Assembly (NCBI GenBank): GCA_937957985.1
Contig: CALGOH010000096.1
Coordinates: 1-19,623 of the forward strand
Direction: 5' to 3'
DNA: 19,623 nt
Origin: an uncultured Verrucomicrobiae bacterium
Lineage (GTDB): Bacteria; Verrucomicrobiota; Verrucomicrobiia; Verrucomicrobiales; Akkermansiaceae
This document shows positions 7,228 through 13,534 of this stretch, one piece after another. Every line of letters begins with the position of its first letter. Positions within the stretch are counted from its first letter, which is position 1. The translations under genes were made by a program, and so were the position numbers. Under the pieces are notes generated by a model. That model saw nothing but the letters and a program-made list of their open reading frames with translations, did not search any database and was not told where the DNA came from.

Positions 7228-7256
7228 AGCAAGCTCGGGCCGCGGAGCTTCACGCA

Positions 7257-8063
7257 ATGCTCACCGATTCCCACTGCCACCTCGCCTCCCACAAGTTCCC
7301 GCGTGACGAGGTCGCGGACCTGATCGCCAGGGCCCGGGAGTCCGGAGTGTCCCGCCTGATCACCCTCGCGACCTGCCTCGATGACCTGCAGGCCAACCTT
7401 GACGTGGCGGCCGCCCATCCGGAGGTGCGCGCCTGCCTCGGCATCCACCCCTGCGACGTCGATTCGGCGCCGGACGACGCGATCGAACAACTCCGGCCCC
7501 ATCTCGACGATCCGCGCGTCGCCGGCGTCGGTGAGACCGGACTCGACTACTACCACCCGGCACCCGACGGGTGGAGTGAGGAAGGCGTCCGGGAGCGGCA
7601 ACGCGATTTCCTCGACCGGCACTTCCGCCTCGCCGCAGGTGCCGGGCTCAACCTGGTGATCCACACGCGCGATCGCTCGGGAGATGCCTCGTTCCGCGAC
7701 GCCCTCGCCATCTACCGCCGTCACGCCGACCGGGTGCGCGCCGTCTTCCATTGCTTCGTGGGTCCGCTCGACAACGCCCGGGCGGTGATCGAACTCGGCG
7801 GACTAGTTTCCTTCGGCGGTGTCGCCACCTTCAAGAACGCCACCGACGTGCTCGAGGTCGCCGTCGCACTCTCCCCCGACGATTTCATGCTCGAAACCGA
7901 CGCTCCCTATCTGGCCCCCCATCCGCACAGAGGACAGCGGAACGAACCCGCCTACGTCCGTCTCGTCGCCGAAAGGATCGCCGCCGGCAAGGGGCTGTCG
8001 GTCGAGCAACTGGCGGAAGCGACCAGCACCACTGCCGGGCGCTTCTTTCGGATCACTGAATAA
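7257..8063 (+). CDS. tatD: TatD family metal-dependent hydrolase/DNase
   Basis: TatD proteins are cytoplasmic TIM-barrel metal-dependent hydrolases with 3'-5' exonuclease or DNase activity, implicated in DNA repair and degradation. The 268-aa length is typical. All metal ligands are visible: H6 and H8 in TDSHCHL, E93 in GVGETGLDYY, H136 in LVIHTRD, H165 in VFHCFVG and D215 in METD-like MLETDAPYL. LAPHPHRGQRNEP near the end is a family signature. I chose the ATG at 7257 because TDSHCHL follows at once; a GGAG lies about 10 bases upstream. The gene is 29 bp after the POT transporter and probably co-transcribed, with no obvious functional link. Confidence 0.94.
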   Translation: MLTDSHCHLASHKFPRDEVADLIARARESGVSRLITLATCLDDLQANLDVAAAHPEVRACLGIHPCDVDSAPDDAIEQLRPHLDDPRVAGVGETGLDYYHPAPDGWSEEGVRERQRDFLDRHFRLAAGAGLNLVIHTRDRSGDASFRDALAIYRRHADRVRAVFHCFVGPLDNARAVIELGGLVSFGGVATFKNATDVLEVAVALSPDDFMLETDAPYLAPHPHRGQRNEPAYVRLVAERIAAGKGLSVEQLAEATSTTAGRFFRITE

Positions 8064-8159
8064 ATCGCCGCCGCGGTGTCGTTTGGATGAACAAAGGCCG
8101 CGCTCGCCTCTTCCCATCCGGCGACGGGCCTGATATTCCACCCGCAACCCTCGCCAAAC

Positions 8160-8579
8160 ATGAAATTCATCTGGATCCTCGCCACCGCCACGACCGCCAT
8201 CGCCCTCAGTTCCTGCACTCCGGGAGGAGGCTCGGAAGACTACGACACCGGATACGACACCTCCGATCCCTACGGTGTTCCGCAGGATGACGGCTACCGC
8301 TCCGCGGACGATCCCTACCAGCAGGTGAATCCGCCCGCCGATCCGAGCTACGGCAGCGCCGCCTATGAGGAGACCACTCCGAGCGCCCCCGCCACACCGA
8401 GCGCACCGGCGGCACCGGCCGCCATCGCCGGATCCCACACGGTGGCCAAGGGTGACACCCTGTGGGCCCTGAGCCGGAAATACGGCGTCACCGTCGATGC
8501 GATCCGCTCGGCCAACGGCATGGCGCCCGGCGACAACAACATCCGCATCGGCCAGACGCTCAGCATTCCGGCACAATGA
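8160..8579 (+). CDS. LysM-domain lipoprotein
   Basis: This 139-aa protein has a short hydrophobic signal (residues 3-16) ending in a lipobox, ALSSC, with Cys19 as the expected lipidation site. After it comes a low-complexity linker rich in Asp, Tyr and Pro (20-70) and an Ala/Pro stretch (72-91). One LysM domain closes the protein (about 92-137: HTVAKGDTLWALSRKYGV through RIGQTLSIP). LysM domains bind N-acetylglucosamine polymers such as peptidoglycan. The protein is probably anchored in a membrane with the linker spanning periplasm toward the cell wall. The linker's sequence carries no recognisable domain. Its TGA overlaps the next gene's ATG (ATGA), suggesting translational coupling. Confidence 0.85.
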   Translation: MKFIWILATATTAIALSSCTPGGGSEDYDTGYDTSDPYGVPQDDGYRSADDPYQQVNPPADPSYGSAAYEETTPSAPATPSAPAAPAAIAGSHTVAKGDTLWALSRKYGVTVDAIRSANGMAPGDNNIRIGQTLSIPAQ

Positions 8580-9526
8580 TGCCGCTCCGCTTTCTCGCCA
8601 CCACGCTCGGCGCGCTGCTTCTAGGCGCCGGGCCGCTGGCGGCGGAGGAAGACGCCGGTCTCGACGAGGCGATCGAGACGATGCTCTCGGTCCGCGAGTC
8701 CGACAGGAAACTCGAGGAGGCGATCGAGAAAGCCCGCTCGCTCGGCGCCAGGGACCAGGCGATCCTGGAGGCGCGCTTCCTCTACCACGTCGACCGGCGC
8801 GAGGACGGAAAGCTGGCTGCCTTGTTGCCGCAGATGATCGAACAGGGCGAACGCTTCGAGATCGCGGATTCGGAGATCTTCGCCTTCAAGGAGGACTGGC
8901 TGGCGGTCCTCGAATACGTCAAGGCGGTCGCCGCGCTTGAAAAGGGCGACCGCGACGCCTTCAAGGAGCACATTACCGAAGCCTTCTGGCTCAGCCCGCG
9001 TCAGGGCACCGCCTTCGCCCCCTACATCGAACGCGTTCGAACCGACGAGGCCATGAAACGGGTCCGCGTCGACCGGGACCTGGAACTGAAGGACCTCTCC
9101 GGCAGAAGCACCACCCTCAAGGCGCTTGCCGGAGACTCCGAGGCGGTGCTGCTCCACTTCTTCTCGCCCTGGAGCCGCGAGTGCGAGGAAAGCATCGACG
9201 ATCTCAGGGCGGTCACCGCGGAGCTCGCGAAGCACAAGATCCCCGTGATCGGAATCGTCGGGGAAGGCGGCGAAGAGGCGGTCGCCGACACCGTCGGACT
9301 TCTCGAATCGCTTGAGGAACCGGCTCCCGGAGCGTGGTTGGTCGATCATCCCAAAAAGCCGCTCTCCCGCCTCCTGCGGATCCAGTCCGCTCCTACCATG
9401 ATCCTCGTAGATGCCGCCGGCAAGGTGCGGTTCAACGGCCATCCGTCGGACGACCGGCTGTGGAAGGAGCTCTCGGACATCGCTCCGGGAAGCAGCCAGC
9501 CTGCGGTCGGGGAAGGCGGACACTGA
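8576..9526 (+). CDS. Secreted thioredoxin-fold protein with SxxC active site
   Basis: This 316-aa protein begins with a signal peptide (about 1-23, cleavage likely after LAA). Residues about 25-160 are a helical, charged, TPR-like region without a recognised domain. Residues about 165-300 look like an AhpC/TSA-thioredoxin fold: LELKDLSGRSTTLKAL, then AVLLHFFSPWSRECEESIDDL (190-210) and a SAPTMILVDAAGKV segment (271-284) with the usual cis-proline at P273. The active-site position reads W-S-R-E-C (199-203), so the first cysteine of the CxxC motif is Ser200 and only Cys203 remains. It may be a single-cysteine thiol protein or a non-redox scaffold in the periplasm. Two consecutive ATG codons (8576, 8579) start the gene, overlapping the LysM lipoprotein's stop; the two are likely one operon. 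Confidence 0.8.
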   Translation: MMPLRFLATTLGALLLGAGPLAAEEDAGLDEAIETMLSVRESDRKLEEAIEKARSLGARDQAILEARFLYHVDRREDGKLAALLPQMIEQGERFEIADSEIFAFKEDWLAVLEYVKAVAALEKGDRDAFKEHITEAFWLSPRQGTAFAPYIERVRTDEAMKRVRVDRDLELKDLSGRSTTLKALAGDSEAVLLHFFSPWSRECEESIDDLRAVTAELAKHKIPVIGIVGEGGEEAVADTVGLLESLEEPAPGAWLVDHPKKPLSRLLRIQSAPTMILVDAAGKVRFNGHPSDDRLWKELSDIAPGSSQPAVGEGGH

Positions 9527-9609
9527 CGTCCTCCGGGCGGCGAATTACCACGTCCGCCGTAGACCCCGGACACGACCGGCAGGCACTCCGGAAAATTATT
9601 TAGGAAAAA

Positions 9610-9644
9610 TTAACCTTGACCCGGAGCGCAACTACTATCTTTAT
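9610..9644 (+). promoter_or_regulatory. Candidate promoter of the BlaI-H1 fusion gene
   Basis: The 146-bp gap contains an AT-rich patch (9590-9613), unusual in this GC-rich window, that could act as an UP element. It leads into overlapping -35 candidates, TTAACC (9610-9615) and TTGACC (9616-9621). Matching -10 candidates are TACTAT (9633-9638, 17-base spacing from TTAACC) and CTTTAT (9639-9644, 17 bases from TTGACC). A start near 9645-9651 would leave a short leader before the ATG at 9673. No clear BlaI-type TACA-N-TGTA operator is seen. Confidence 0.45.
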
Positions 9645-9672
9645 GGTGGGCATTCGAAGCAGTCGTTCCCTC

Positions 9673-10401
9673 ATGGCCGCCACCGCACAACCCTCGAATC
9701 TCGAACTTCAGGCCCTCTCGGTCCTGTGGCACGACGGGCCATCTACGGTGGGCGACGTACTTGAGGCCCTGCCCGACGGCAAGGAGCGCGCCTACACCAC
9801 GGTGCTGTCCGTCATGCAGAGCCTGGAGCGCAAGAAGCTGGTGAAGCGCACCCGCGCCGGGCGCGCCCACGTCTACGAGGCGGCCCGTCCCCAGTCGAAG
9901 ATCGTCGGCGACGCGGTCGATGACTTCCTCACCAACGCTTTCGGAGGACGCCTCGGCGAGGCGATCCTCGCACTACTCTCCGCCGGAAATCTGACTCCGG
10001 AAGAGAAAACCAACATCGAACGCGAACTCAAACGACACAAAGCCATGGCTGCAAAGAAGAAATCCCGCAAGAAGGTCGCCAAGAAGGCGGTGAAACCGAA
10101 AGCCGCCCGCAAGGCCGCTAAGAAGAAGGTAGCCTCCAAGAAAGTCGCCAAGAAAAAGGCGACCACGAAGAAGGCCGCCAAGAAAAAGGTAGCCCGCAAG
10201 AAGAAGGCGACCAAGAAGGCCGCCAAGCGGAAACCCGCCAAGAAGGCGGCCAAGAAAAAGGCTGCGAAGAAGAAGATCGCCAAGAAAAAGGTGACCAAGA
10301 AGAAGGCCACCAAGAAAAAGGCGGCGAAGAAGAAGGTTGCCAAGAAAAAGGCCACCAAAAAGAAAGCCGCCAAGAAGAAGACGGCGCGTCGCAGGAAGTA
10401 A
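9673..10401 (+). CDS. BlaI/MecI-type winged-helix protein fused to H1-like Lys/Ala tail
   Basis: Two parts make up this 242-aa protein. Residues 7-75 match the BlaI/MecI/CopY winged-helix domain: LELQALSVLWHDGPSTVGDV, then RAYTTVLSVMQSLERKKLV, a recognition helix typical of the family, and a wing ending in HVYEA. Residues 76-123 resemble the family's dimerisation helices. From about 125 to 242 the protein is almost only Lys and Ala with some Val, Thr and Arg, in AAKKK/VAKKK/ATKKK repeats, like the tails of bacterial histone H1-like proteins. No BlaR1-type sensor gene is adjacent. The ATG at 9673 fits the family start; an in-frame ATG at 9643 lies inside the candidate promoter. An internal ATG at 10045 begins MAAKKKSRKK, like the N-terminus of stand-alone H1-like proteins. 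It probably binds DNA both specifically and by charge; the role is inferred. Confidence 0.85.
   Translation: MAATAQPSNLELQALSVLWHDGPSTVGDVLEALPDGKERAYTTVLSVMQSLERKKLVKRTRAGRAHVYEAARPQSKIVGDAVDDFLTNAFGGRLGEAILALLSAGNLTPEEKTNIERELKRHKAMAAKKKSRKKVAKKAVKPKAARKAAKKKVASKKVAKKKATTKKAAKKKVARKKKATKKAAKRKPAKKAAKKKAAKKKIAKKKVTKKKATKKKAAKKKVAKKKATKKKAAKKKTARRRK
10045..10398 (+). repeat. Lysine-codon repeat encoding the H1-like tail
   Basis: This coding repeat consists mainly of AAG/AAA triplets in units around GCC-AAG-AAA-AAG, with GTC, ACC or GCG variants at the alanine position. It is purine-rich on the plus strand and differs sharply in composition from the GC-rich surroundings. Such runs change length by slippage. 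The mix of AAA and AAG codons shows that the units have diverged since amplification. Confidence 0.8.
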
Positions 10402-10472
10402 TTTCCTTCCCCAAACGAAACAGCTGCGTCACGCAAAGTGATCGGACTGTTCGCGTGGAAGTGATGTTCCCC

Positions 10473-10511
10473 GGAGGCGGAGGGCCCTGGCCCTTCGCCT
10501 CCCTGCTTTTT
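10473..10511 (+). terminator. Rho-independent terminator after the BlaI-H1 gene
   Basis: GGAGGCGGAGGG (10473-10484) pairs with CCCTTCGCCTCC (10491-10502) in a 12-bp stem with a single G-U wobble and a 6-base loop. Five T residues follow at 10507-10511 after a short CTGC spacer. It lies 71 bases after the stop and separates the gene from the tRNA transcript. This is the clearest intrinsic terminator in the window. Confidence 0.85.
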
Positions 10512-10526
10512 GGGAAGAAAAAGCGG

Positions 10527-10556
10527 TTGCATCGGCCGGCGCCGCTTCCGTAGTCT
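10527..10556 (+). promoter_or_regulatory. Candidate promoter of tRNA-Val
   Basis: TTGCAT (10527-10532) and TAGTCT (10551-10556) are spaced 18 bases apart, about 50 bases upstream of the tRNA and just after the terminator of the preceding gene. Each box matches the sigma-70 consensus only partly, but position and spacing fit. Confidence 0.4.
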
Positions 10557-10605
10557 CCCGCGCCGAGGCGGAAGGAGATTCCCTCCCGCCGCGTCCGGAG
10601 CCCAA

Positions 10606-10680
<75 letters not shown>

Positions 10681-10705
10681 TTCTTCCTCCGGGCCTCCCC
10701 TTGCC

Positions 10706-11560
10706 ATGTCCGGACCGCCGCCCACCGTCGATTTCCCGACCCTGCTCCGGCTCCTCGACGACGACACCCCCGAGGTGCGCCGCTCGGTGGCCGCGGCCCT
10801 CTCGTGCTACGAGGGCGATGTGAGCGAACTGCTCGGTGAATCCGGGTTCAGCCTCGAGCTTCCGGAATTGGAGCTGCTTTCACAACTCCTCCGTCCCGCG
10901 CGGCGGGAGAGGCTGCGGCGTGAATGGCTGGTTCCGGCACATGGCATTCATTCGCTTCACGAGGACTGGGACCACAGCGAATCGATGCTGCGTGCCTTGT
11001 CGGACTTCCTGCATGACGGGGTGACGATCCGGCAGCCGCTGGGCGATGCCCTCGATCTCCTCGCCGAGGAGTCCGAAGACGCCTACCACGCCGGCGGCGC
11101 CGGAGCGCTGCTCCGCTGGCTGCTCGGCGGCGGGATGCTTCGCTCCGATCCGGATGGCGACATCGATCCACGTCATCTCGACCTCGCGGCCGTGGCCGGC
11201 GGCCACCCGTCGAACGCGGTCGGATGCGGCATGGTGGTCCTTCTGGTCGCCCGTCGTCTGGGAGCGGCGATCTCCGCCATCAACCTGCCCGGCTCGTTCC
11301 TGCTGGTTTGCGACGGAGAGACCGGAGAATCCCTCCACGATCCGTCGGCCCGTGGACGGGAGGTCGACCGCGAGGACTTTATCCACCGCATCCGTCGCTA
11401 TCCGACGGAGGTGCGGCTGCGCTGCGGGAGGCCCGCCAGCCCCGGCGAACTCGTGCTCCGCATGACCGAGGAACTGGCGACCGCCTTCGCGATCCTCGAA
11501 CAGGAAGAGGACGCGGCCCTCATCGAGCGGTTGGTCGAGAGCCTGGAACCCGGCAACTGA
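10706..11560 (+). CDS. SirB1/transglutaminase-like family protein
   Basis: This 284-aa cytoplasmic protein has a short HEAT-like helical repeat at the N-terminus (about 10-33, PTLLRLLDDDTPEVRRSVAA). It then resembles the SirB1/transglutaminase-like family found beside many bacterial housekeeping genes. The core match is GHPSNAVGCGMVVLLVARRLG (166-186) followed by NLPGSFLLVCDGETGESLHDP (193-213), where SirB1 proteins have a PGHFLL segment. In this protein the histidine is Ser197. Like most SirB1 proteins it lacks the classical transglutaminase cysteine motif, so catalysis is doubtful. The function is unknown. It starts with an ATG 25 bases after the tRNA and its end converges on the phosphotransacetylase-like gene, 25 bp away. 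Confidence 0.65.
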   Translation: MSGPPPTVDFPTLLRLLDDDTPEVRRSVAAALSCYEGDVSELLGESGFSLELPELELLSQLLRPARRERLRREWLVPAHGIHSLHEDWDHSESMLRALSDFLHDGVTIRQPLGDALDLLAEESEDAYHAGGAGALLRWLLGGGMLRSDPDGDIDPRHLDLAAVAGGHPSNAVGCGMVVLLVARRLGAAISAINLPGSFLLVCDGETGESLHDPSARGREVDREDFIHRIRRYPTEVRLRCGRPASPGELVLRMTEELATAFAILEQEEDAALIERLVESLEPGN

Positions 11561-11585
11561 ATTCCGGGCGGCGCAAGGGTCGGCA

Positions 11586-12653
11586 TCAGGCGACCTCGCC
11601 GTCCGGGTGGAGTTCGTGGAACTTGATCGCCTCGACCGCCACCGCCGCCGCGGTGCCGAAGATCGTCTCCTCCGAGGCGGTCCGCGGCACCTGTGCGACC
11701 GGACGGGCCATGCCGACGAGAATCTGGCCGAAATTCCGCGCTCCGCCACAGTGCTGGAGCAGCTTCATGGCGATGTGGGAGGCATCCAGATTGGGAAAGA
11801 CGAGCACGTCGGGGACCTTGAAGGAGTCGCCGGGCAGCTTCACTTCGGAAGCCGCCGGGTCCAGTGCGACGTCCGCCTGGAGTTCACCGTCGATCCTCAG
11901 GTCGAATCCGCCGGAGGAAACGATCTCCCGCGCGAGGACGGCGGCCGCCGCAACCCGTCGCGCGGGCTCGGTGACCGCCGACCCCTTGGTCGAATGGCTG
12001 AGCATCGCCACCCGGGGAGCACGCCCCAGAAAGTGACGGGCAAGCCTGCCGGTCTCCACCGCGATCGAGGCCAGTTCCTCGACCTTCGGTTCGGGAACGA
12101 GTCCGGTGTCGGCGAGAAACATCAGGCCTTCGGCACCGAAATGATCGAGATGAGGCGCCGAGAGGACGGTGACTCCGAAAAGCTTCGGGATGCCGGGCAT
12201 CGGCTTGATCGAATTCAACACCGCCCGGAACAGCACCGCCGGAAGGGCGATGTTGCCGCCGACCAGGGCATCGGCCTGACCATACTGGGTCATCAAGGCA
12301 CCGAAATAGTGGGGACGCGCCACCACTTCACCGACCTCCGAAACCGGACGGGCGCGATAGCGCTCGATCTTCTCGAGGCGCCGGCAGAACAATCCGAAGT
12401 CCGAGGATTCGGGCGGATCGATCACTTTCACAAAACGCATCGTGATCCCCTCGTCGGACGCCATCGACAGGATCCGCTCCCGGTTTCCCAGCAGGATGGG
12501 CACCACCGCCTCCTCGCGAACGAGGCGCTCGGCCACCCGCAGCACGCGCAGGTCCTCGCCCTCGGTGAAAACGACCCGTTTCGGATGCCGCCTGAGCTTC
12601 GCGATCAACGGGTCGATGAAGCGGGATGCGGCTTGGCTTGTCGGATCGTTCAT
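11586..12653 (-). CDS. Short phosphate acetyl/acyltransferase (PTA_PTB family)
   Basis: This 355-aa protein covers only the catalytic PTA_PTB domain, without the N-terminal BioD-like and DRTGG regions of full-length Pta. It starts with RRHPKRVVFTEGEDLRVLRVAERL, the usual opening, and has VAMLSHSTKGSA, a conserved segment near the CoA/phosphate site. QADVALDPAASEVK and DVLVFPNLDASHIAMKLLQ follow as in the family. One canonical stretch differs: where Pta has MVSGAxHST it reads ALVGGNIALPAVLFRAVL. It may use acetyl-CoA, propionyl-CoA or butyryl-CoA. The start is the ATG at 12651-12653; much longer frames upstream are non-homologous. It is divergent from the histidinol phosphatase gene (78-bp gap). 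Full-length pta lies at 16220-18337. Confidence 0.88.
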   Translation of the reverse strand: MNDPTSQAASRFIDPLIAKLRRHPKRVVFTEGEDLRVLRVAERLVREEAVVPILLGNRERILSMASDEGITMRFVKVIDPPESSDFGLFCRRLEKIERYRARPVSEVGEVVARPHYFGALMTQYGQADALVGGNIALPAVLFRAVLNSIKPMPGIPKLFGVTVLSAPHLDHFGAEGLMFLADTGLVPEPKVEELASIAVETGRLARHFLGRAPRVAMLSHSTKGSAVTEPARRVAAAAVLAREIVSSGGFDLRIDGELQADVALDPAASEVKLPGDSFKVPDVLVFPNLDASHIAMKLLQHCGGARNFGQILVGMARPVAQVPRTASEETIFGTAAAVAVEAIKFHELHPDGEVA

Positions 12654-12731
12654 CTGAAACTGGACGCATCCTTCCCGACGCGTGGCGGGGAGATTAAAGG
12701 ACCGCGCCCATACCGCCGCAACCCGAAACCC

Positions 12732-13526
12732 GTGCCAGCCGACTATCACACCCACACGCCGCTCTGCCGCCACGCCGAAGGCGAACCCGAGGCCTTTGTC
12801 GAGGCCGCGGTGGCCGCCGGTCTCTCGGAATACGGTGTCTCGGACCACGCACCGGCCAAGCCCGAGCCCTTCGACGACTGGCGGATGTTGGAAAAGGAAC
12901 TCCCGGCCTACCTGGAATGGATCGGGCGGGCGCGCGCTCATGCCGGTGACCGCTTGCCGGTTCGCGCCGGCCTGGAGTGCGACTGGCTCGCCGGTTGCGA
13001 GACGTGGATCGGGGATCTCGCGGAACGCCATGACTGGGACTACCTCATCGGATCGGTCCACTATCTCGGACGTTGGGACTTCGACAACCCGAAGTGGATC
13101 GGGCGCTGGAAGACCGAGGATCTCGACGAGGCGTGGACCCGCTACTGGGAAACCTACGCCGACATGGCACGAAGCGGTCTTTTCGACATTCTCGGCCATC
13201 CCGACCTGATCAAAAAGTTCGCCGGCGCACCGGCCGGAAACCTCGATCGATTCTACGAGCCCGTGATCGAGGTCATCGCCACCGCCGGCTGCGCCATCGA
13301 GCTCAACACGGCGGGGCGCCACAAGCCATGTGCCGAGGCCTACCCCGCTCCGCGCTTTCTGGAACTCGCCCGGCAAGCCGGCGTCCCGCTGGTCATCTCA
13401 TCCGATGCCCACAGCCCGGGCGAGGTCGGGCGGGATTTCCCCGGGGCGATCGAAATTGCCAAGGCCGCGGGATACTCGGAGATCCTGCTGTTCGAGAAGC
13501 GGCAGCGACGCACCGAGGCGCTTTGA
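12732..13526 (+). CDS. hisK: Histidinol-phosphatase, PHP type (HisK/HisJ family)
   Basis: PHP-type histidinol phosphatases remove phosphate from L-histidinol phosphate in histidine synthesis, using a trinuclear metal site. The 264-aa length is normal. Metal ligands visible are H6 and H8 in DYHTHTPL, H14, H39 in VSDHAP, E82 in GLECDW, H110 in GSVHY, H156 in ILGHPDLIK, and D225/H227 in ISSDAH. The start is assigned to the GTG at 12732, because the HTH motif follows within five residues and there is no ATG in a sensible place; the frame upstream is non-homologous. The product could be a related PHP phosphoesterase. The gene ends 8 bases before the convergent phosphodiesterase gene. Confidence 0.9.
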   Translation: MPADYHTHTPLCRHAEGEPEAFVEAAVAAGLSEYGVSDHAPAKPEPFDDWRMLEKELPAYLEWIGRARAHAGDRLPVRAGLECDWLAGCETWIGDLAERHDWDYLIGSVHYLGRWDFDNPKWIGRWKTEDLDEAWTRYWETYADMARSGLFDILGHPDLIKKFAGAPAGNLDRFYEPVIEVIATAGCAIELNTAGRHKPCAEAYPAPRFLELARQAGVPLVISSDAHSPGEVGRDFPGAIEIAKAAGYSEILLFEKRQRRTEAL

Positions 13527-13534
13527 GGGAGCTT

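Noticed and set aside
9527..9672. BlaI-type operator upstream of the fusion gene
   Set aside because: No clear palindrome of the TACA-N-TGTA type is present; only an AT-rich patch with promoter-like boxes is seen.
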